A stretch of DNA of 42,063 nucleotides from Planctomycetota bacterium (lineage in GTDB: Bacteria; Planctomycetota; Planctomycetia; Gemmatales; Gemmataceae), in NCBI GenBank assembly GCA_021781415.1, contig JAJXWW010000143.1, forward strand, positions 1 to 42,063. Reading direction: 5' to 3'. Position 1 is the stretch's first letter. Each line of letters begins with the position of its first letter. Made by a program: the position numbers and the translations under genes. Of the stretch, positions 17,265 through 26,717 are shown one piece after another. The notes beneath the pieces are model-generated. The model saw only the letters and a program-made list of their open reading frames with translations. It made no database searches and was not told the origin of the DNA.

Positions 17265-19220
17265 ATGCCGGCTCGCAAAAAGGATCGTGCCACTCGGCGT
17301 GGGTGGCGTCGTTTTATCTTCGTCGCTGGGTGCTTCGCTCTGTTGGTCGGAGCGGGCTATTGGATTCGCAGCAGCCTGTTGCCGCGGGCCGACGCGCGGC
17401 CACCGCTGGCACAGCCTGCGCCGGCGACCATTCCATCCGCCTCGCCGATTACCACCGACTATTCGCGTCGCGTGGTCGCCTACGTTTACGACACGGAACC
17501 CATTAGCCGCGAGGCGTTCGGCGATTATCTCATCGACCGCCACCGCGACAAACTGGATCTGCTCATCAAGAAGCGCATTATCGACGACGCTTGCCGCGCG
17601 TACAACGTGGAGGTTAGCGGCGCGGAGATCGATGCCGCCCTCACCGAACAGCTGCAGGGCTTCGCGGTCGATCAAAAAACCTTCGTCAATACCCTGCTGG
17701 CGCGCTATCACAAGAATCTCTACGAATGGAAAGAAGACATCATTCGTTCGCGTTTACAGATGGCCAAGCTGTGCCGCAGTCGAGTCACCATCTCCGACGA
17801 AGAACTGCGTAAGGCGTTCGAGGCGGTGTACGGCGAAAAGCTCGAATGTCAGATCATCCTCTGGCCCAAGACGAAGGAAGGCAAGGAACAAGCGCTCGGC
17901 GATTACACCAAAATCCGCGATAATGCCTCGGAGTTCGATCGGGCGGCAAAGAGTCAAAAGGTGAAGTCCGAGTTGGCGGCCACGGGGGGCAAGGTACGGC
18001 CCTTCGGACGCTATGTCATGGGCGACGCCAATTTCGACCGCATCGCCTTCGCCCTGAAGGAGAACGAAGTCAGCGAAGTGTTCGAGACCGCCGATGGCCC
18101 CCTCGTCGTCAAATGTCTGCGCCACGTTCCACCGGATGGCTCGGTTCGCTTCGAGGCCGTGCGCGAGAAGCTGAACAACGAACTGGTGGAGAAAAAAATC
18201 GCCGGAGAGATGCAGAAGGCGTTCGACACACTGAAGCAAAAGGCGCAGCCGAAGGAATACCTGGCGATCAAACGCAAAGCCGAAGATCCCGACGGACTGC
18301 CTCCGTGCGATCCGAGTCAACGCGCGCGGCAAATCGTCGCCTCGTACAATGGAGAATCGACGATCTCGCGCGAAGAGTTTGGCGAATTCCTCATCGCGCG
18401 CTACGGCGGCGAACAAATCGAGACATTCGTCAACCATCGAATTATCGACAGAGAATGCCAAGCGCGCGGCATCGCGGTTACACCGGAGGAAATCGAAACC
18501 ACTTTGGCCGAAGATCTCAAACGCATGGGCAGCGTCGATCTGAAAGTGTTCGAGAAAGAAGTTCTCGGCCCCCGTAACAAGAGCATTTATGAGTATCGAG
18601 AGGATGTCATTCGTCCGAGCCTGCTATTGAGCAAACTGTGCCGCAACGGCGTCCACATAACGGAAGAGGATCTGAAACTGGCGTTTGAAGCGGAATACGG
18701 CGAGAAACTAGAAGGCCGCATGATTCTTTGGCCCAACGATCAGACGCGCTATGCCATGCTCCAGTACACGCGCGTTCGGGATAGCGCCGAAGCGTTCGAC
18801 GAAGCGGCCAAGCATCAGAGCAGCCCGACACTGGCAGCCAAGGGCGGCAAGATCGGTCCCTTCGGACACGGGGCGCTCGGCAACGAAGACGTCGAAAACG
18901 AGGCATTCAAACTGTATCCCGGCGGCATGACCACGCTCTTGGAAACGCCGGAAGGCAACGTCGTTTTCAAACTCGAAAAGCGCATCCCCCCCAACAAGAC
19001 GGTCCAGCTCGACTCCGTGCGTAAGGAGCTAACGGCGAAAATCTTCGAGCGCAAGGTGCAAATGGAGATGCAGACGGCGTTCAAGAATCTGCGCGAAAAA
19101 GCACGCCCCAAAGTGATGATTAAAGAGACGAACAAACCGTTCGATCTCGTCGATTCGACGAAGAAACTTCTCGCCACCTCGGCCGACAAACCGGCCTTGG
19201 AAGGCTCGCCGCGCCGCTGA
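17265..19220 (+). CDS. SurA/PpiC-like peptidyl-prolyl isomerase with two tandem modules
   Basis: A 651-aa protein preceded by a strong AGGAGG site. A basic N-terminus and one hydrophobic segment (about 15-35, FIFVAGCFALLVGAGYW) anchor or export it. Two homologous halves follow (about 60-340 and 350-630). Each has a SurA-N-like helical part (ISREeFGxxLI, a NHRIID or KKRIID motif, YEYREDVIRP or YEWKEDIIRS, then LxKLCR) and a parvulin-like part (AATGGKVRPFGRYVMG or AAKGGKIGPFGHGALG, then EVSEVFET and a V(V)FKLxKRIPP strand). The family folds or chaperones envelope proteins. The duplication within one chain is unusual. Active-site residues of parvulins are only loosely conserved, so it may be a chaperone without isomerase activity. 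Confidence 0.85.
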   Translation: MPARKKDRATRRGWRRFIFVAGCFALLVGAGYWIRSSLLPRADARPPLAQPAPATIPSASPITTDYSRRVVAYVYDTEPISREAFGDYLIDRHRDKLDLLIKKRIIDDACRAYNVEVSGAEIDAALTEQLQGFAVDQKTFVNTLLARYHKNLYEWKEDIIRSRLQMAKLCRSRVTISDEELRKAFEAVYGEKLECQIILWPKTKEGKEQALGDYTKIRDNASEFDRAAKSQKVKSELAATGGKVRPFGRYVMGDANFDRIAFALKENEVSEVFETADGPLVVKCLRHVPPDGSVRFEAVREKLNNELVEKKIAGEMQKAFDTLKQKAQPKEYLAIKRKAEDPDGLPPCDPSQRARQIVASYNGESTISREEFGEFLIARYGGEQIETFVNHRIIDRECQARGIAVTPEEIETTLAEDLKRMGSVDLKVFEKEVLGPRNKSIYEYREDVIRPSLLLSKLCRNGVHITEEDLKLAFEAEYGEKLEGRMILWPNDQTRYAMLQYTRVRDSAEAFDEAAKHQSSPTLAAKGGKIGPFGHGALGNEDVENEAFKLYPGGMTTLLETPEGNVVFKLEKRIPPNKTVQLDSVRKELTAKIFERKVQMEMQTAFKNLREKARPKVMIKETNKPFDLVDSTKKLLATSADKPALEGSPRR

Positions 19221-19234
19221 ACGAGTCCGAGAAG

Positions 19235-19268
19235 CCCCCTCTCCCCCTGTACTCAGGGCGAGAGGGGG
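19235..19268. repeat. Intergenic palindromic repeat, copy 1
   Basis: A 15-bp stem with one mismatch (CCCCCTCTCCCCCTG) around a TACT loop lies between the convergent chaperone and TIGR03000 genes. The same sequence recurs at 26591 and 26670. It could terminate transcription in either direction. Confidence 0.8.
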
Positions 19269-19318
19269 CGATTCTCCTCATCCCTCGTCAAAGCTGCCGG
19301 CTTGCGATCCGAAAAGGA

Positions 19319-20074
19319 TTATTTTCCCTTCTTCTCGATGGCCTTCTCTTTCCACTTCCCGACCGTGGCCAGAGTCTTATCCGGATCGGCCTTGGCTTTG
19401 TCGGCGCACTCCTTGCAGCACACGAACACCGTCTGGCCTTTCAGCGTGAGCTTCACCGGAACGCCCATCGAGCCGAGGGGGTTATCCGTCTGAATCGGAC
19501 ACCTTTTTTGCGCCTCGGCGAGCTTGCGGTCTTCTGGAGCGAGCTTGGACAAGTTGTCGGCAACGGTGGCGGCTTCGTCCGCTGGAGTCAGGTAGATGCA
19601 GTGTATCTCTCCCGAACGCACGGGAACTTTCTCGACCTTGTGAACCCATTTACCCTTCTCGTGCCACACGATGCGAACCGTGTAGGCGTATCGCTTGCCT
19701 GGAGTCAGCGGCGGCGACTCGAAGTAGCGCACCATGCCCTTCGACTGCGTGGGACTGCCGTTGAACCAGATGGCGGCGTGTTCGGGAAGGTGCGCCATGA
19801 GGACGGCGATATTCGGATTCTCGCCTTGCACCTTCTGCGGCAGCGAGGCGACGGTGATGGTGTATTTCCGCGGCGCGGTGCTGACTTCCGAGGGCGCGGG
19901 CTGCGCGGGTTTGCTCGTCTCGTTGTACCCTTGGAAGCCGGGTTGCGCCCACGGCACGCCCCGCGCGGGCACGCCGTAGGTTTCCCATCCCTCGCCGGCT
20001 TGGGAGCTCCCCGACATCGCTGCCGAGCCAGCCAGCAACAGAGCCGTCAGACTCAACGACTGCCTAATAGCCAT
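19319..20074 (-). CDS. TIGR03000-domain secreted protein with C-terminal Cys motif
   Basis: A 251-aa protein with a signal peptide (MAIRQSLSLTALLLAGSAAM, cleavage near SQAG). A Pro/Ala linker leads to a TIGR03000 domain, a small planctomycete-specific beta domain (about 88-162): HLPEHAAIWFNG, the VRYFESPPLTPGKRYAYTVR core and VPVRSGE. The last 60 residues contain CPIQ (Cys192) and VFVCCKECADKAKADP (Cys219, 220, 223), resembling the YHS/TRASH-type metal-binding motifs of heavy-metal proteins. A periplasmic metal-binding role is inferred only from this Cys cluster. The ATG is preceded by GAGG about 11 bases upstream. It converges with the chaperone gene. Confidence 0.8.
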   Translation of the reverse strand: MAIRQSLSLTALLLAGSAAMSGSSQAGEGWETYGVPARGVPWAQPGFQGYNETSKPAQPAPSEVSTAPRKYTITVASLPQKVQGENPNIAVLMAHLPEHAAIWFNGSPTQSKGMVRYFESPPLTPGKRYAYTVRIVWHEKGKWVHKVEKVPVRSGEIHCIYLTPADEAATVADNLSKLAPEDRKLAEAQKRCPIQTDNPLGSMGVPVKLTLKGQTVFVCCKECADKAKADPDKTLATVGKWKEKAIEKKGK

Positions 20075-20316
20075 AATGAGTATCCTCGAAATGTTTTATG
20101 GAACCCTTTTCATCCGTTCGGATCTTTCCCGCCGTAGCTATTTCAACACGCTCGGTCGGCGAAGACAAGCGAGGCGGATGCAAAAAAAGCACTCGAGAAA
20201 TGGCCTTCGCCGCCAGGGGAGAAATCGTTACACTCCGCGACAAGATCGTCCGCGCCGGTGATTGTGGATCGATTTGCCTCGGTTGCCCAGCTTCTCAATT
20301 CAAGGAAGAGGATGCC

Positions 20317-21102
20317 ATGTCGAACGGCTCTGCGACTGCCGTCAATTATTGGCCGAAGTCATCGTGCGCTCGCGCCTTCTGGAGCCAGCGCGAATTGCCC
20401 CCCTATCGCCAGTTGCTGCGCGATACGGCGGATTGGCTCGATCCACAACCGGGGCAGCGATGGCTCGATCTCGGTTGCGGCAGCGGTCAGCTGACGCGGA
20501 CGCTCTGGGAAAAGTCTGCCGGAAGCCTCGCCGAAATCATTGCTCTCGATTGCGCCGCGCACAACGAGCGTGCCCTCGCCAAGGTGCGCAATAGTGTCTG
20601 CCCTTCGCCCACCGAGCGCCAGATGCGCTTCGTCCACGCCGATTTCAGCGACGGCTTGGCGCGCTTCGACAGCGGTTCCGTGGCTGGCGTCGTCTCCGGG
20701 TTGGCGATTCAATATGCCGAATCGTACTCCGAGGAGCGCGGCGGATGGACGACGGATGCCTACGAGTCTTTGTTGGCCGACGTGTGCCGCGTATTGCGCC
20801 CGGGAGGTACTTTCGTCTTTTCCGTAAATGTCCCCGAGCCGGCGTGGAGTAAAATCGCCCTCTACGGCATTCCCGGCTTTTTCCGCACGGGCCATCCTCT
20901 TCGGTACGTCAAGAACTCCGTGCGTATGTTGCGCTATGGTGCTTGGCTCAAGCGCGAGGCTCGTCGCGGTCGATTCCATTATCTGCCCGCCCCGGTGGTC
21001 GAGAATAAACTCACGCGGGCGGGCTTTGCGTCCGTCGAGCATCGGGTCAGCTTTGCCGGACAGGCCGATGTGTTCCGCTGCCGAGCGCCGTCCGCGCGCT
21101 AG
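20317..21102 (+). CDS. Class I SAM-dependent methyltransferase
   Basis: A 261-aa Rossmann-fold methyltransferase. Motif I is WLDLGCGSGQLTR; the acidic strand reads IIALDC, and ADFSDGLARFDSGSVAGVVS fits motif II. A VLRPGGTFVFSV segment is the post-motif strand. The C-terminal half carries aromatic/Arg-rich helices (RYGAWLKREARRG), typical of UbiE/type-11 methyltransferases acting on small molecules or lipids. The ATG is preceded by GGAAGAGG; a longer in-frame start at 20098 would add 73 residues without any domain. The substrate is unknown. It precedes the AsmA-like gene by 95 bases on the same strand and could be co-transcribed. Confidence 0.88.
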   Translation: MSNGSATAVNYWPKSSCARAFWSQRELPPYRQLLRDTADWLDPQPGQRWLDLGCGSGQLTRTLWEKSAGSLAEIIALDCAAHNERALAKVRNSVCPSPTERQMRFVHADFSDGLARFDSGSVAGVVSGLAIQYAESYSEERGGWTTDAYESLLADVCRVLRPGGTFVFSVNVPEPAWSKIALYGIPGFFRTGHPLRYVKNSVRMLRYGAWLKREARRGRFHYLPAPVVENKLTRAGFASVEHRVSFAGQADVFRCRAPSAR

Positions 21103-21197
21103 AATAAACTTAGGCCCAATCGGCCAGACCCCGACAACGACGCCGGGCGATGACCGCGCTTCATCCACGCGAGATTGCACCCCTGACGGAGACCGAT

Positions 21198-24100
21198 ATG
21201 AAGCGTGCATCCTTCCTGCGCAAAATTCTATGGATCGCCCCCGTTTCTCTCGCTTTGCTCGTCGCAACCGGGCTTGTCGCTCTGCGGATCTATCTCTCCT
21301 CCTCGGCGGCGACACAACTCGTCGCCGGGCAGCTGCAAGAAATGCTTGGCGGGCGCGTGGCCGTCGTCGACGCACGGATCGGAATGTTCGGTGACAGTAG
21401 CGTGCGCGGCATTGAGGCGTATGAAGAAGTCCAACGAGAGAAACCCTGGCTGCGCATCGACGATGTGAATGCCGATGTGTCCGCAATCGGCGCGCTGTGC
21501 GGTCAATCGCCTCAATTCATTCACCTCAAAGGTGCGCGGCTCGTTCTGCATTTCGATCGCAATGGACATTTACTGACGAGGTTGCCGAGCGGGAAACAAG
21601 GTCCGCCCTCCGCTCTGCCCCGCCTGCGCATTCAAGGCGGCGAGTTAACGCTTCACCAAGAAAGTCGTTCTCCGGCCATTTTTCGCGGACTCGATGCCGA
21701 AATCGTCTCCAGCGAGGGCGGCTTGAAGCTGACAGGAACCATCGGCGATGACTTTTGGGGCGATTGGAAACTCGACGGAGCGTTCGACGGCGATGGCAGC
21801 AAGGGCGGACTGACGCTCGAAACCGATCGCATTGCCGTCACCATGCCGAAACTGAAGGCCATACCGTTCGTTCCGATGTCGGTGTGGAACGAGATTCATG
21901 TGGAGGGGGCGACTTCGGCAAAACTACGGCTCGATTTGGCGACGACCGGCGGCAAGCCGAGCGTGCGCTATCGCGTGGAAATCGCTCCGGAGAACTCGTC
22001 GATCAAAGTGCCTTCGATCCAATTGGAGGCCGAGCAAGCCAGCGGCAAGGCGGTGGTAGCGGACGAGGTCATCGAAGTCCACCACGTTCGCGGCAAGACG
22101 GCGGGCGGCACGATTCAGGCGAGCGGGACGCTGAATTTTCACGATACTCCTTCGCGCCTCGACTTGAAAGTCGGCGTCGAGGACGTGGTGATCCACGATC
22201 TCCCCCGTACTTGGGATGTGCCGAGCTTCATCGACGGCAAGTTGACCGGAAACGCCAAGGTCGTTGTCACTCTTAAGAATGGGAAGGCGGAAACGGCGGG
22301 ATCGGGAGAGGGGGTCATCCGAGATGCGCGAGTGAGCGGCTTTCGGCCCAAAAAGCCCATTCGACTCGCGCTGCGCTCCGATGGTCGGCGCTACCGTTTT
22401 CATCTGCCCGAACCGGCGGGCGTCTCGGAGATCGGCGGCAAGCAAAGCCGCGTCGAGACGACGCCGCCGGTCGAAGCCGTCGTAAGCGTTCCCGACGAGC
22501 CGGCCAAAGAGTTGATCGAACAACCGGATGGCGGCGATCTTCTCTCCAATCTTCCCGCCGAGACGATCAATTGGGTGGGCCGCGGCCTTCAATGGGGCAC
22601 GCAAGAATTGTCGCGGGGCATCGATGCGATCGTGGGCGGGTTGAATAAATTGAAACCTCCCACCAAGCCCGGCGAGGAGCCGACCTATCTCAACGTCGAT
22701 CTCAGCTTGCAGAACGTCGATTTGGCGCAACTGATAAAAAAGCTCAAACTCAATCTTCCCTATGCCGTCGCCGGACGTTTGACCTTCAAGGTCCACGTCG
22801 GCATTCCCATCAACACGGCGAGCGATCTGAAAGCCTATCGCCTCGACGGTAACGCCTCGCTCTCGAGTTTCGAGATGGCCGGCTTGGCGATGGGTAACGT
22901 CGAAGCCAAAGTGCGCTACGCCAACGGGGTACTCGATCTCGAAAAGCTAAGCGGACAAATGCTCTCGGCAAAGGGCGGAAAGTCGGTCGGCAACGTCGAG
23001 GGCAACGCGCGAATCGAAGTCGTGCCGCGCGGCGAGCTTCAGGCGTCTCTGAAGCTCAACCGGATGGAGACGGCCTCGATCCTTGAGAAGTTTCTACCCG
23101 GAGCGGCACGAGATAAGGAGATGGGCGAGCTGGCCAGTGGAATGTTGTCCGGCGAGATCCAGGCGCGCGCCCCGCTGGAAAAGCTCGCCGATCCAGCCAC
23201 CTGGCGCGGCTCGGCAAGCCTGAGTTCCCCCCAACTCGCGCTGTACGGAGTGCCCCTCGACAATGCGTCGGTTCGGCTACTCGTGGACGAGGCGCGCGCG
23301 CGATTGACGGTGCTGAAGGCGGAAGTTCAAGGCGCGCCGCTGAACGGCGACGCCGAGTTGGGGCTGAAAGACGCCTACCCTTTCAAAGCCTCGTTGCAAT
23401 TGGGCCGAGTCGAGTTGTCGGCGCTCAATCGCCTGCCGGAATCGTTTCGTCCGCCGGTTGCCATCGCGGGGCGCGTCGGACTCAAAGGGGCGATCTCAGG
23501 CACGCTCTCGCCCCTTCATTTCGATACTCGCGGCGAATTTCGAGCCACCAACATCGTGGCAGAAGGGGTCGCGGTAGACGAGCTATCGTTCGGTTGGTCG
23601 AAGGATAAAGACGGCATGAAACTCGACTCCATACGAGCCGATCTCTTCGGCGGCTCGGCACGCGGCTCGGCGAGGATCCCCCTCGACGGCGCGGAATCGG
23701 GAAAGGCCAACCTCGATGTCCGCGATCTCGATCTTCAAGCGGTCGCCAAATCGTTGCCCGCGCTGCCTTTTACCGTCGAAGGCAAAGTGTCGGGCAAAGT
23801 TGAGGGAACGCTCGATGCGGCGGGAAAGGATCGACCGCGCGCCTGGACCGCCAATGTGGAGTTAAACTCTCCGCAAATGCGCGTACAGGGCATTCCCTCC
23901 GAGAAACTCACCTGCACGCTCCAATCGCGGGAGGGCAAGGCCGAGTATCATCTGCAAGGCGAGACGCTCGGAGGCACGTTCTCGCTCAAGGGCGATCTCC
24001 ATCTGCCGGGAGCGCAACCGCCGGAGAAGAAAATGTCCGCTCCCGCCGAAGCCAAAGGCGCGGAGCTGCTGCCTGTCTCGGCCCAGCCCCGACGAGAGGA

Positions 24101-25397
24101 GGACGACCAATCGGCGGGGCGGGGGAAATTTGAACTCCGCAACGCCCTCTTGTCGCGCCTCTGGTCCGCCTATCGACTCGATGGCGGATTGGCGCATCTC
24201 AACGGCCACTTTTCCATCTTCTTGGACTATGAGCTGAAGGGTTCCCATTTCTCTCCCTCGGGTCGTGGGACATTTCGTGTCGCCAATATCCGCTGGGATG
24301 AGGAGCGCTTCGCCCAGAGTTTGCAAGGCGACGCGCTGCTCACCGCCGACGACATGCAGTTGAACAACATTACAGGAGATGTCGCCGGCGGGCGGCTGCG
24401 CGCATCGCTCGATTTCGGTTTGCGAGCCAATCGCGGCAGTCATTTCCACCTCGATCTCCAACAGGTGGAGGCGTCGCGCTTGCTGCTGCCGTGGCCGGAC
24501 ATCGCCTCGAGAATCAAGGGGCCCTTGGACGTGAACTTACGCGGACGGATCGGGCGAGAATGGGACGGCGTCGGTGGAGCCAGCCTGGTGCGCGGGCAGA
24601 TCTACGGCATGGACGTTCCCGAATGGCGCTTGCCGATTACGTTCCGCTATGCGCCGTCCCAGGGCAACGGCGAAGTGACCGTGCGCGACAGCCACGCGCG
24701 CTTGGCACAGGGCCGCGCGCGCTTCGAGAGTACCCTCAATTGGGGCAATGGGCTGCGGTTGACCGGACTGCTCGTCTTCTATCAAGTCGATCTGCGAACG
24801 CTGTTGCGCAATTCGCCGGAAGTCGGTTCCTACGCCTCCGGTCGGGTATCGGGAAGAGTCGATCTCGCGGGGAGCGAGATGCGCTCCGTCAACGATCTCA
24901 CAGCGGTCGTTCAAGCGAAAATGGAACAGGGGCAAGCGCTGCAGTTCCCCGTGCTGAGACAGATCACTCCCTATCTGCGTCCCGGCGTCTCGTCGGCGAC
25001 GTTCCAATCTGGCGCTCTGAAGGGGCGATTGGCGGGAGGTGTCTTCCGCATTCAGCGCGCCGAATTGCTCGGTGATTTCATCAAGGTTCTGATGCACGGC
25101 ACAATCAATCTGGCCGGCAATCTCAATCTGGACGTGACCGCGCAATCGGGCCTCTACGCGCTCGATTCGTCTCGATCGAACGCGCTTCGTTCGCGCATCC
25201 CGCTCGTCGGTGCTATCCCGCGCCTGCTCTTGTACGAAGCCAGCTCGCTTTTGTCCGCCGCCGTCGTGCATCTGCGCGTTACCGGAACGGCTCGAAGTCC
25301 CGTGATTCGCCTGGAGCCTCTGTTGGTGATGACGGAAGAATCGATCCGCTTTTTCCTCGGTCGCGCCGTCGGAATCGACATTCCCACTCTACCGTAG
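21198..25397 (+). CDS. AsmA/TamB-like large envelope protein
   Basis: A 1399-aa protein with one N-terminal membrane segment (IAPVSLALLVATGLVALRIYL, about 12-32), followed by an AsmA-like start (SSSAATQLVAGQLQEMLGGRVAVVDARIGMFGDSSVRGIE). The remainder is long beta-rich repeats with GGxxxGxxxL-type strands, and the C-terminal region (about 1220-1330) matches the AsmA-like C-terminal domain (VVQAKMEQGQALQFPVL, LAGGVFRIQRAELLGD, LDVTAQSGL). Members form long beta-groove bridges for phospholipid transport between membranes (AsmA, TamB, YhdP family); that role is inferred from family. The ATG was chosen because GGAG lies 7 bases upstream; a start 16 codons earlier is less likely. Confidence 0.88.
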   Translation: MKRASFLRKILWIAPVSLALLVATGLVALRIYLSSSAATQLVAGQLQEMLGGRVAVVDARIGMFGDSSVRGIEAYEEVQREKPWLRIDDVNADVSAIGALCGQSPQFIHLKGARLVLHFDRNGHLLTRLPSGKQGPPSALPRLRIQGGELTLHQESRSPAIFRGLDAEIVSSEGGLKLTGTIGDDFWGDWKLDGAFDGDGSKGGLTLETDRIAVTMPKLKAIPFVPMSVWNEIHVEGATSAKLRLDLATTGGKPSVRYRVEIAPENSSIKVPSIQLEAEQASGKAVVADEVIEVHHVRGKTAGGTIQASGTLNFHDTPSRLDLKVGVEDVVIHDLPRTWDVPSFIDGKLTGNAKVVVTLKNGKAETAGSGEGVIRDARVSGFRPKKPIRLALRSDGRRYRFHLPEPAGVSEIGGKQSRVETTPPVEAVVSVPDEPAKELIEQPDGGDLLSNLPAETINWVGRGLQWGTQELSRGIDAIVGGLNKLKPPTKPGEEPTYLNVDLSLQNVDLAQLIKKLKLNLPYAVAGRLTFKVHVGIPINTASDLKAYRLDGNASLSSFEMAGLAMGNVEAKVRYANGVLDLEKLSGQMLSAKGGKSVGNVEGNARIEVVPRGELQASLKLNRMETASILEKFLPGAARDKEMGELASGMLSGEIQARAPLEKLADPATWRGSASLSSPQLALYGVPLDNASVRLLVDEARARLTVLKAEVQGAPLNGDAELGLKDAYPFKASLQLGRVELSALNRLPESFRPPVAIAGRVGLKGAISGTLSPLHFDTRGEFRATNIVAEGVAVDELSFGWSKDKDGMKLDSIRADLFGGSARGSARIPLDGAESGKANLDVRDLDLQAVAKSLPALPFTVEGKVSGKVEGTLDAAGKDRPRAWTANVELNSPQMRVQGIPSEKLTCTLQSREGKAEYHLQGETLGGTFSLKGDLHLPGAQPPEKKMSAPAEAKGAELLPVSAQPRREEDDQSAGRGKFELRNALLSRLWSAYRLDGGLAHLNGHFSIFLDYELKGSHFSPSGRGTFRVANIRWDEERFAQSLQGDALLTADDMQLNNITGDVAGGRLRASLDFGLRANRGSHFHLDLQQVEASRLLLPWPDIASRIKGPLDVNLRGRIGREWDGVGGASLVRGQIYGMDVPEWRLPITFRYAPSQGNGEVTVRDSHARLAQGRARFESTLNWGNGLRLTGLLVFYQVDLRTLLRNSPEVGSYASGRVSGRVDLAGSEMRSVNDLTAVVQAKMEQGQALQFPVLRQITPYLRPGVSSATFQSGALKGRLAGGVFRIQRAELLGDFIKVLMHGTINLAGNLNLDVTAQSGLYALDSSRSNALRSRIPLVGAIPRLLLYEASSLLSAAVVHLRVTGTARSPVIRLEPLLVMTEESIRFFLGRAVGIDIPTLP

Positions 25398-25586
25398 CCG
25401 CGCATTTTCCGCGCTTCGACTGTACCCCGATCCTTTCGCGGCCGATAACACCTGTGCCGTCGTGAACAACCTCCTTGAGTTGCGGAGCTTACCCATTCCC
25501 GGTCAGACCCGGGCCGCTACCATCGGGGAGCGGGAGACGCCACCGTTCCCTCGACCCCTGCGGCTCGGCGGAGGAGGAACACGCCG

Positions 25587-26543
25587 ATGCCTCGAATCTT
25601 CACCTGCGGACGCAGCCTTCGTCCTTTCGTCCTTCCATTTGTCGTTTGGTCCGGTTGCACGCTCCTATCCGGCTGCATGAACATCTTGGGACTGACGCCC
25701 TCCGGCCATCGCCTAACTTCGGAAGCCAAGGCTCTGCGTTCGGCTCACTCCGAACCGCTCCCCTTGCCGCGCGAGTTGAGTAAACGCACCGCCGACCCCT
25801 ATACGGTCGAACCGGGCGATGTTCTCCTCGTGCAGCCGGTCAATCTCGAATCGCCAGTGCGCTTGCCGGGAGATCAGACGGTGTTGCCGGACGGCACGAT
25901 TCAGCTCGGCAAGTTCGGACAGATCGTCGTGGCCGGGAAAACGATTCCGCAGATCGACTCGGAGGTGCGCGCGCACATCGAGACACAAGAGAAGAATGCG
26001 GGTTCCGTTACCGCGCGACTGGTGACGCGCGTGAGCAAGGTCTACTATGTTCTCGGCGAGGTGAACGCGCCGGGCGCGTTTCCCCTTCAGGGACGCGAGA
26101 CGGTTCTCGACGCTATTTTAGCGGCGGGCGGGCTGAACGATCGGGCGTCGAAGAAGTACATCACGCTGACACGTCCGACCAAGCCCAACGGTTGCCGCGT
26201 CGTATTGCCCGTCTGCTATAACGAAATCACTCAGATCGGCGACACTTCGACGAACTATCAAATCGCCGCCGGCGATCGCATCTACGTTCCGACGCGCGGA
26301 CGCGAGGACTGCAAACGCCGCAACCTCTGCCCGCCGTGTCTCCGTCCACAAGTGCCCTGTACGGACTCGAACGGCATCCCCGTCGGTTGTCCCAGCGGAG
26401 GCGAAGTTCCCACGGGAGACATCTCCTCTCCTACTCCGCTATCGGCGTCTACTCTCAGCCGTATGCCCGCAACGACGACTTCGCGCGATCCGAATCTGCC
26501 TCCCCCCATCCCGCCCGTCCGCTTCCGACCGCGCCAGCCCTGA
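25587..26543 (+). CDS. Polysaccharide export lipoprotein, Wza-like
   Basis: A 318-aa outer-membrane lipoprotein. The N-terminus ends in a lipobox LLSGC (Cys30; Cys24 offers an alternative). Poly_export domain at about 71-145: YTVEPGDVLLVQP, VLPDGTIQLGKFGQI. A SLBB domain follows (YYVLGEVNAPGAF, LDAILAAGGLNDRA). The tail is Cys- and Pro-rich and low in complexity. It would form the outer-membrane exit channel for an exopolysaccharide. AGGAGG lies upstream of the ATG. The glycosyltransferase and methyltransferase genes on the opposite strand nearby fit an exopolysaccharide context, although polymerase and co-polymerase genes are not in view. Confidence 0.93.
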   Translation: MPRIFTCGRSLRPFVLPFVVWSGCTLLSGCMNILGLTPSGHRLTSEAKALRSAHSEPLPLPRELSKRTADPYTVEPGDVLLVQPVNLESPVRLPGDQTVLPDGTIQLGKFGQIVVAGKTIPQIDSEVRAHIETQEKNAGSVTARLVTRVSKVYYVLGEVNAPGAFPLQGRETVLDAILAAGGLNDRASKKYITLTRPTKPNGCRVVLPVCYNEITQIGDTSTNYQIAAGDRIYVPTRGREDCKRRNLCPPCLRPQVPCTDSNGIPVGCPSGGEVPTGDISSPTPLSASTLSRMPATTTSRDPNLPPPIPPVRFRPRQP

Positions 26544-26590
26544 AGTCGGGCGAGGGAACGGAAATCCCGTCGAGCGGGGGACCGTAAGCC

Positions 26591-26620
26591 CCCCTCGCCC
26601 CTGTACTCAGGGGAGAGGGG
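26591..26620. repeat. Intergenic palindromic repeat, copy 2
   Basis: A 13-bp stem with one mismatch around a TACT loop. It lies after the polysaccharide export gene and is part of a larger inverted structure reaching to 26701. Confidence 0.8.
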
Positions 26621-26669
26621 TCGGGGGTGAGGGGCGAGAATACTCGAAAAAATCACCCCCTCACCCCAA

Positions 26670-26701
26670 CCCCTCTCCCCCTGGGTACAGGGGGAGAGGG
26701 G
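26670..26701. repeat. Intergenic palindromic repeat, copy 3, terminator-like
   Basis: A perfect 14-bp stem (CCCCTCTCCCCCTG and complement) with a GGTA loop, followed by CTTTT on the + strand. It may terminate the export gene, and, read leftward, the glycosyltransferase gene that ends at 26718. Flanking sequences GGGGTGAGGGG and CCCCTCACCCC (about 26622-26668) form a further outer stem with copy 2. Confidence 0.85.
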
Positions 26702-26717
26702 CTTTTGGGACGGCCTC

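Noticed and set aside
26591..26701. A riboswitch or ncRNA
   Set aside because: The folded structure is a simple C/G palindrome repeated elsewhere; no conserved riboswitch core is apparent.
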